Shown: positions 30,687 to 33,173 of the stretch, piece after piece | How positions within the stretch are numbered: position 1 is the first letter of the stretch | Layout: each line of letters begins with the position of its first letter | Assembly: GCA_902470905.1 (NCBI GenBank) | Contig: CABRIC010000016.1 | Coordinates: forward strand, 1-33,173 | Direction: 5' to 3' | From: an uncultured Collinsella sp. | Lineage (GTDB): Bacteria > Actinomycetota > Coriobacteriia > Coriobacteriales > Coriobacteriaceae | DNA: 33,173 nucleotides | The notes under the pieces: model-generated | The model's database searches: none | The model's input: only the letters and a program-made list of their open reading frames with translations | Told to the model about the DNA's origin: nothing | Program-made: the position numbers and the translations under genes

Positions 30687-32255
30687 TTACGCGTTTTCTT
30701 TACGCCCGCGCCCTGCATAGAGTTCGATTCTCCGCGGTATCTGTAAGTAATAAAAAAGCAGGTAGAGACACTTCTCTACCTGCTTGTAACTATTGGTGGA
30801 GCTGGCGTTCATTCGGTCGAACACCTCGCCACCTGGACCTATAGCGCCAGGCAGCGACGGATTATCGCCCAAGCCGGCAGAATCGTCAAACGTGAACGCC
30901 ACGCGCAGGCCGTCGTCATCGTCGGGGCCGCCCAGCACCACGCGCGCCACGAACGTGCGCAGGAGCTGCGCGTCGTCCACCTCGGCGGCGGCCATGCCCT
31001 CAAGCCAGAACAGCGCGCGGTCGTAGTCAAGGCGGGCGGCCTCAAGGGCCTCGGCCGTGCGCAGCTCGTCCTTGAGGAGCGCCTGCCGCTGCTTCAGCGC
31101 GTCTATGCGCTCCTTGCCGCCCGGCGGCGCGATGCCCGACTCGATGGCCGCCCATATGTTGGAGAACGCCGTCTCGATCTTGGCCAGCTCGCCCTTTATG
31201 GTCTCGCTCAAGGGCTTCTCGTCGGCGCGCTCCTCCTCGGCGTCGGCCAGCATGCGAGCGATGCGCTCGCGGCTGTCGGCGCTGCCCAGGGCCTCGCGCA
31301 CGGCGTCGGCCACGCGCTTCTCCACGGCATCGCGGCGCACGGTGCGCCCGCAGCTGCGGCAGCGGTAGTAGTGATAGGGCCTGCCCGACTTGCCCGTGCC
31401 GCTGGTGCCGGTCATCAGCCCGCCGTCGCGCCCGTCGTAGAGCTTGCCCGTGAGCGGGAAGTCCCACGCTTCGGTCTTGGCGCGGGGCCTGTGCGAGTCC
31501 TCAAGCATCCGTATCACCCTCTCCTCGTCATCCATGGGAACGATGGCGGGCATGCCGCCGGGCACGACCACGCCCGCGTAGCGGTACTCCCCGCCGTTCT
31601 CCCGCCGCATCAGTATGCGGCGCACCGTCTGGAAGCGCCACTTGCCGCCGCGCTTGGTGCGGTACGGCTCCCAGGCGCGCACCACGTCGGCCACCGACTT
31701 GCCCGACAAGACCATGCGCACGCCCAGGCGGATGGCGGCGGCCTCCTCCTCGTTGACCACGTAGCGCCCGTCCACTATGTCCCAGCCGTAGCGCACGCAG
31801 CCGTTGGCCATGCACCGCTCGGCGTTCTTCTGTATGCCGTCGCGTATGCGCTCGCCGTCGAGCGCGCTCTCGTACTCCGCCAGCACCTCCAGCATGCCCA
31901 GCTGCAGCACGCCCGCCGAGCCGTCCGAAATGTCCTCGCCCGCGTACAGTATCTCGACGCGGCAGCGGCGCAGCATGATGCGCGCCATGGCCATCTCGTC
32001 GCGGTTGCGCATGATTCGGGTAACTTTATATATGACCACGAAATCGAACAGCCCTCGCTTGGCGTCGGCCATCATGCGCTGGAACTCGGCGCGGTCGGTG
32101 TTGGTGCCCGTCTGCGCGAAGTCGCAGTACGTGGCCACCACGCGCAGGTCGTTCTCGGCGCAGTAGGCGCGGGACTTCTCCACCTGTATCTCTATGGACT
32201 CGCCGCGCTGGTTGTGGCTCGAGAAGCGGGCGTATATCGCCGCGCGCCCGCCCAC
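30687..32255 (-). CDS. Large serine recombinase (prophage integrase)
   Basis: Start GTG 32255 (GGAG upstream, three bases beyond the repressor stop); an ATG at 32288 is possible. About 522 residues as an open frame. Resolvase domain: 'AAIYARFSSHNQRGESIEIQ' with nucleophile Ser12, 'DFVVIYKVTRIMRNRDE' near 80, 'GERIRDGIQKNAE' near 140. The recombinase domain follows to about 265; then a zinc-ribbon region in which only the second Cys pair is present ('YYRCRSCGRT') while the usual first pair reads 'LYDGRDGG'; then a coiled coil (about 350-440). The last ~35-40 residues are read from the tmRNA-like end, its terminator and a host repeat, so the original phage protein probably ended near position 30790-30800. 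It catalyses site-specific integration. Confidence 0.93.
   Translation of the reverse strand: MGGRAAIYARFSSHNQRGESIEIQVEKSRAYCAENDLRVVATYCDFAQTGTNTDRAEFQRMMADAKRGLFDFVVIYKVTRIMRNRDEMAMARIMLRRCRVEILYAGEDISDGSAGVLQLGMLEVLAEYESALDGERIRDGIQKNAERCMANGCVRYGWDIVDGRYVVNEEEAAAIRLGVRMVLSGKSVADVVRAWEPYRTKRGGKWRFQTVRRILMRRENGGEYRYAGVVVPGGMPAIVPMDDEERVIRMLEDSHRPRAKTEAWDFPLTGKLYDGRDGGLMTGTSGTGKSGRPYHYYRCRSCGRTVRRDAVEKRVADAVREALGSADSRERIARMLADAEEERADEKPLSETIKGELAKIETAFSNIWAAIESGIAPPGGKERIDALKQRQALLKDELRTAEALEAARLDYDRALFWLEGMAAAEVDDAQLLRTFVARVVLGGPDDDDGLRVAFTFDDSAGLGDNPSLPGAIGPGGEVFDRMNASSTNSYKQVEKCLYLLFYYLQIPRRIELYAGRGRKENA
30691..30737. repeat. 47-bp direct repeat, copy 2
   Basis: Second copy, 212 bases from the first, with a single C/T difference. 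It directly precedes the terminator and tmRNA-like end next to the recombinase, and the recombinase reading frame crosses it on the minus strand. Confidence 0.8.
30749..30785 (-). terminator. Minus-strand terminator after the recombinase / tmRNA end
   Basis: AAGCAGGTAGAGA (30756-30768 on the plus strand) and TCTCTACCTGCTT (30773-30785) pair perfectly over 13 bp with a 4-base loop; on the minus strand the stem is followed by TTTTTTATTA. It probably belonged to the host ssrA gene and lies inside the extended recombinase frame. Confidence 0.9.
30794..30807 (-). other. tmRNA (ssrA) 3'-end fragment, probable attachment core
   Basis: The minus strand reads CGCCAGCTCCACCA, the typical last bases of bacterial tmRNA including CCA, directly followed by a terminator. 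The rest of tmRNA is absent: upstream sequence is recombinase coding DNA. This is the pattern left when an element inserts into the 3' end of ssrA. The identification rests on 14 bases plus context. Confidence 0.55.
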
Positions 32256-32257
32256 GG

Positions 32258-32938
32258 CTACTCCATCTCGTCGGCGGCCTGGAACCACACCACCGTGCCG
32301 ATCACGCGCACGGGGCCGTCGTCCATGCCGAAAATCATGTCCTCGTAGTCCTCGAAGCTATCCGCCGACAGCATCAGCTTGGTGCTGCCCTTGTACCAGC
32401 GGCGCATGACCGCGCGGTAGTCCTCGGTCTCCACCACGGCGACGGACCCGTTGGCGGGCTGGCGGTCGGGGTCGACCAGCACGTGGCTGCCCTCGGGTAT
32501 GACGCGGTTCATGCAGTCGCCCTCGACCTCCAGGGCGAACGCGCGCGGATGCCCGGCGCACACCGAGGCGGGCACCTCAACGCGGTGCGCTATCTCCTCC
32601 TCGTCGGCGAGCGCGCCGGCATGCACGCGCCCGAGCGTGAGCAGCGGCACGGTGGCGCTGCTGGCCACCACGGGCATGGCACCGGCGGGCATATAGGAGC
32701 TGCCCTTGGGCTTTTTGGTCACGGGGTCAATCTGATCCATTCCGCCGTCTTCTATAAGGTGTGACTTACTAATCTGATAGCAGGCCGCCATGCGCTCAAT
32801 AGCTCCCATACGGGGTTCGGAGCGGCCATTTTCCCACTGCGAAACGGCGTTACCTGTTACACCTGCAATCTCACCCAGTTCATCCTGGGTAACGTCGAAA
32901 ATCTGCCGTAACTTCTTTATGTTGTCGGATATCGGCAT
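32258..32938 (-). CDS. Phage repressor, HTH-XRE plus S24-like domain with substituted catalytic residues
   Basis: 226 residues, ATG 32938 with GGAGTT upstream. Residues 5-60 are an XRE helix-turn-helix ('TQDELGEIAGVTGNAVSQWENG'-type, 18-38). A linker follows, then an S24/LexA-like domain (about 95-225) with a cleavage-site-like Ala107-Gly108 in 'GRVHAGAL'. The usual Gly-Asp-Ser-Met reads Gly-Asp-Cys-Met (Cys142), and the usual Val-Lys-Arg reads Val-Met-Arg (Met178). If the alignment holds, RecA-stimulated self-cleavage should be weak or absent. It sits directly before the recombinase and divergent from a Cro-like gene, the normal immunity arrangement. Confidence 0.9.
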   Translation of the reverse strand: MPISDNIKKLRQIFDVTQDELGEIAGVTGNAVSQWENGRSEPRMGAIERMAACYQISKSHLIEDGGMDQIDPVTKKPKGSSYMPAGAMPVVASSATVPLLTLGRVHAGALADEEEIAHRVEVPASVCAGHPRAFALEVEGDCMNRVIPEGSHVLVDPDRQPANGSVAVVETEDYRAVMRRWYKGSTKLMLSADSFEDYEDMIFGMDDGPVRVIGTVVWFQAADEME

Positions 32939-32970
32939 CTTAACTCCTTCCAGGACTTAAATTTATTTTC

Positions 32971-33018
32971 AATTTTACCAAAATTAATCTTGACCGTGTT
33001 CTGAAGATTAATTACAGT
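32971..33018. promoter_or_regulatory. Divergent operator/promoter region of the immunity module
   Basis: Two dyads lie between repressor and Cro-like gene: AATTTT/AAAATT (32971-32976 and 32980-32985), and ATTAATCTT/AAGATTAAT (32983-32991 and 33004-33012). A plus-strand promoter fits TTGACC (32990-32995), 17 bases, TACAGT (33013-33018), and is covered by the second dyad, so repressor binding would block it. Confidence 0.65.
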
Positions 33019-33039
33019 TATGGACAGAAAGGAGGGAGT

Positions 33040-33127
33040 ATGAAGTCACTCAAGCAGGCGCGCATGAGCAAGGGCGTAACCAAGAAGGCAATGGCTGAAC
33101 ATCTGGGCATTTCAGGACCTACATACG
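33040..33127 (+). CDS. Cro-like HTH protein, N-terminal part
   Basis: Starts at ATG 33040 with a strong AAAGGAGGGAG site and is cut by the right adapter after 29 codons. The visible peptide 'MKSLKQARMSKGVTKKAMAE' followed by His-Leu-Gly-Ile-Ser is the first half of an XRE-type helix-turn-helix (the Lys-Lys-Ala-Met-Ala-Glu-His-Leu-Gly-Ile-Ser segment). Divergent orientation from the repressor with shared operators suggests a Cro or early-regulator role. Confidence 0.75.
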
Positions 33128-33173
33128 CTGTCTCTTATACACATCTCCGAGCCCACGAGACGCTACGCTATCT
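33128..33173 (-). other. Illumina Nextera adapter (artefact)
   Basis: Begins CTGTCTCTTATACACATCT (33128-33146), continues with the read-2 transposase adapter to 33161, an 8-base i7 index (GCTACGCT, 33162-33169) and the first bases of the P7 oligo. It is not genomic. Confidence 0.98.

Overview
The window is high-GC DNA that looks like a human-gut Coriobacteriia chromosome, most likely Collinsella or a close relative. This rests on the gene set (type III glutamine synthetase, MetH with a separate reactivation protein, UPF0210, rplM-rpsI next to glmM) and on intergenic palindromic repeats; it is inference, since no database was searched. Both ends are untrimmed Illumina Nextera adapter with index bases (1-47 and 33128-33173), so real sequence runs from about 48 to 33127 and the outermost genes are cut.

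Region 1 (48 to about 11.2 kb, + strand) is the late end of a siphovirus-like prophage: the C-terminus of a tape measure protein, a fibronectin-type tail protein, a hub-like protein, a small OB-like protein, a BppU-like baseplate protein, then a complete diversity-generating retroelement (DGR). The DGR consists of a 531-residue receptor-binding candidate whose last codons are the variable repeat (VR, 6668-6777), a template repeat (TR, 6903-7012) and a reverse transcriptase. Over 110 aligned bases VR and TR differ at 20 positions, and every one is an adenine in TR. Small tail and lysis genes follow: a coiled-coil protein, a CD1375-like mini-protein, a membrane protein, an r1t-type holin, a C39-like peptidase and a GH25 lysozyme with cell-wall repeats and LysM. 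Terminators and a 92-bp direct repeat with tRNA-like pieces (11.0-11.4 kb) mark the probable attachment side.

Region 2 (about 11.4 to 30.7 kb) is host chromosome: glutamine synthetase III (-), a metF / MetH-reactivation / metH operon (+), UPF0210 (+), a methyltransferase (+), a YhbY-type ribosome-assembly protein (+), a large P-loop/BTAD regulator (-), then minus-strand nagB, a free EIIA-Glc-type protein, glmM, rpsI, rplM and a patatin-like phospholipase. Intergenic DNA holds several palindromic elements: a 215-bp inverted-repeat element, a 142-bp element with perfect 36-bp arms, and an array of four-plus 62-bp palindromic units.

Region 3 (about 30.7 kb to the end) is the integration/immunity end of a second mobile element: a large serine recombinase (-), an S24-type repressor (-) with substituted catalytic residues, a divergent operator region and the start of a Cro-like gene (+). 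Just past the recombinase is a 14-nt match to the 3' end of tmRNA followed by a terminator, suggesting insertion at ssrA, with the recombinase frame reading through the junction. Since the two phage modules flank host DNA rather than each other, they appear to be ends of two different prophages, or a rearranged or misassembled locus.
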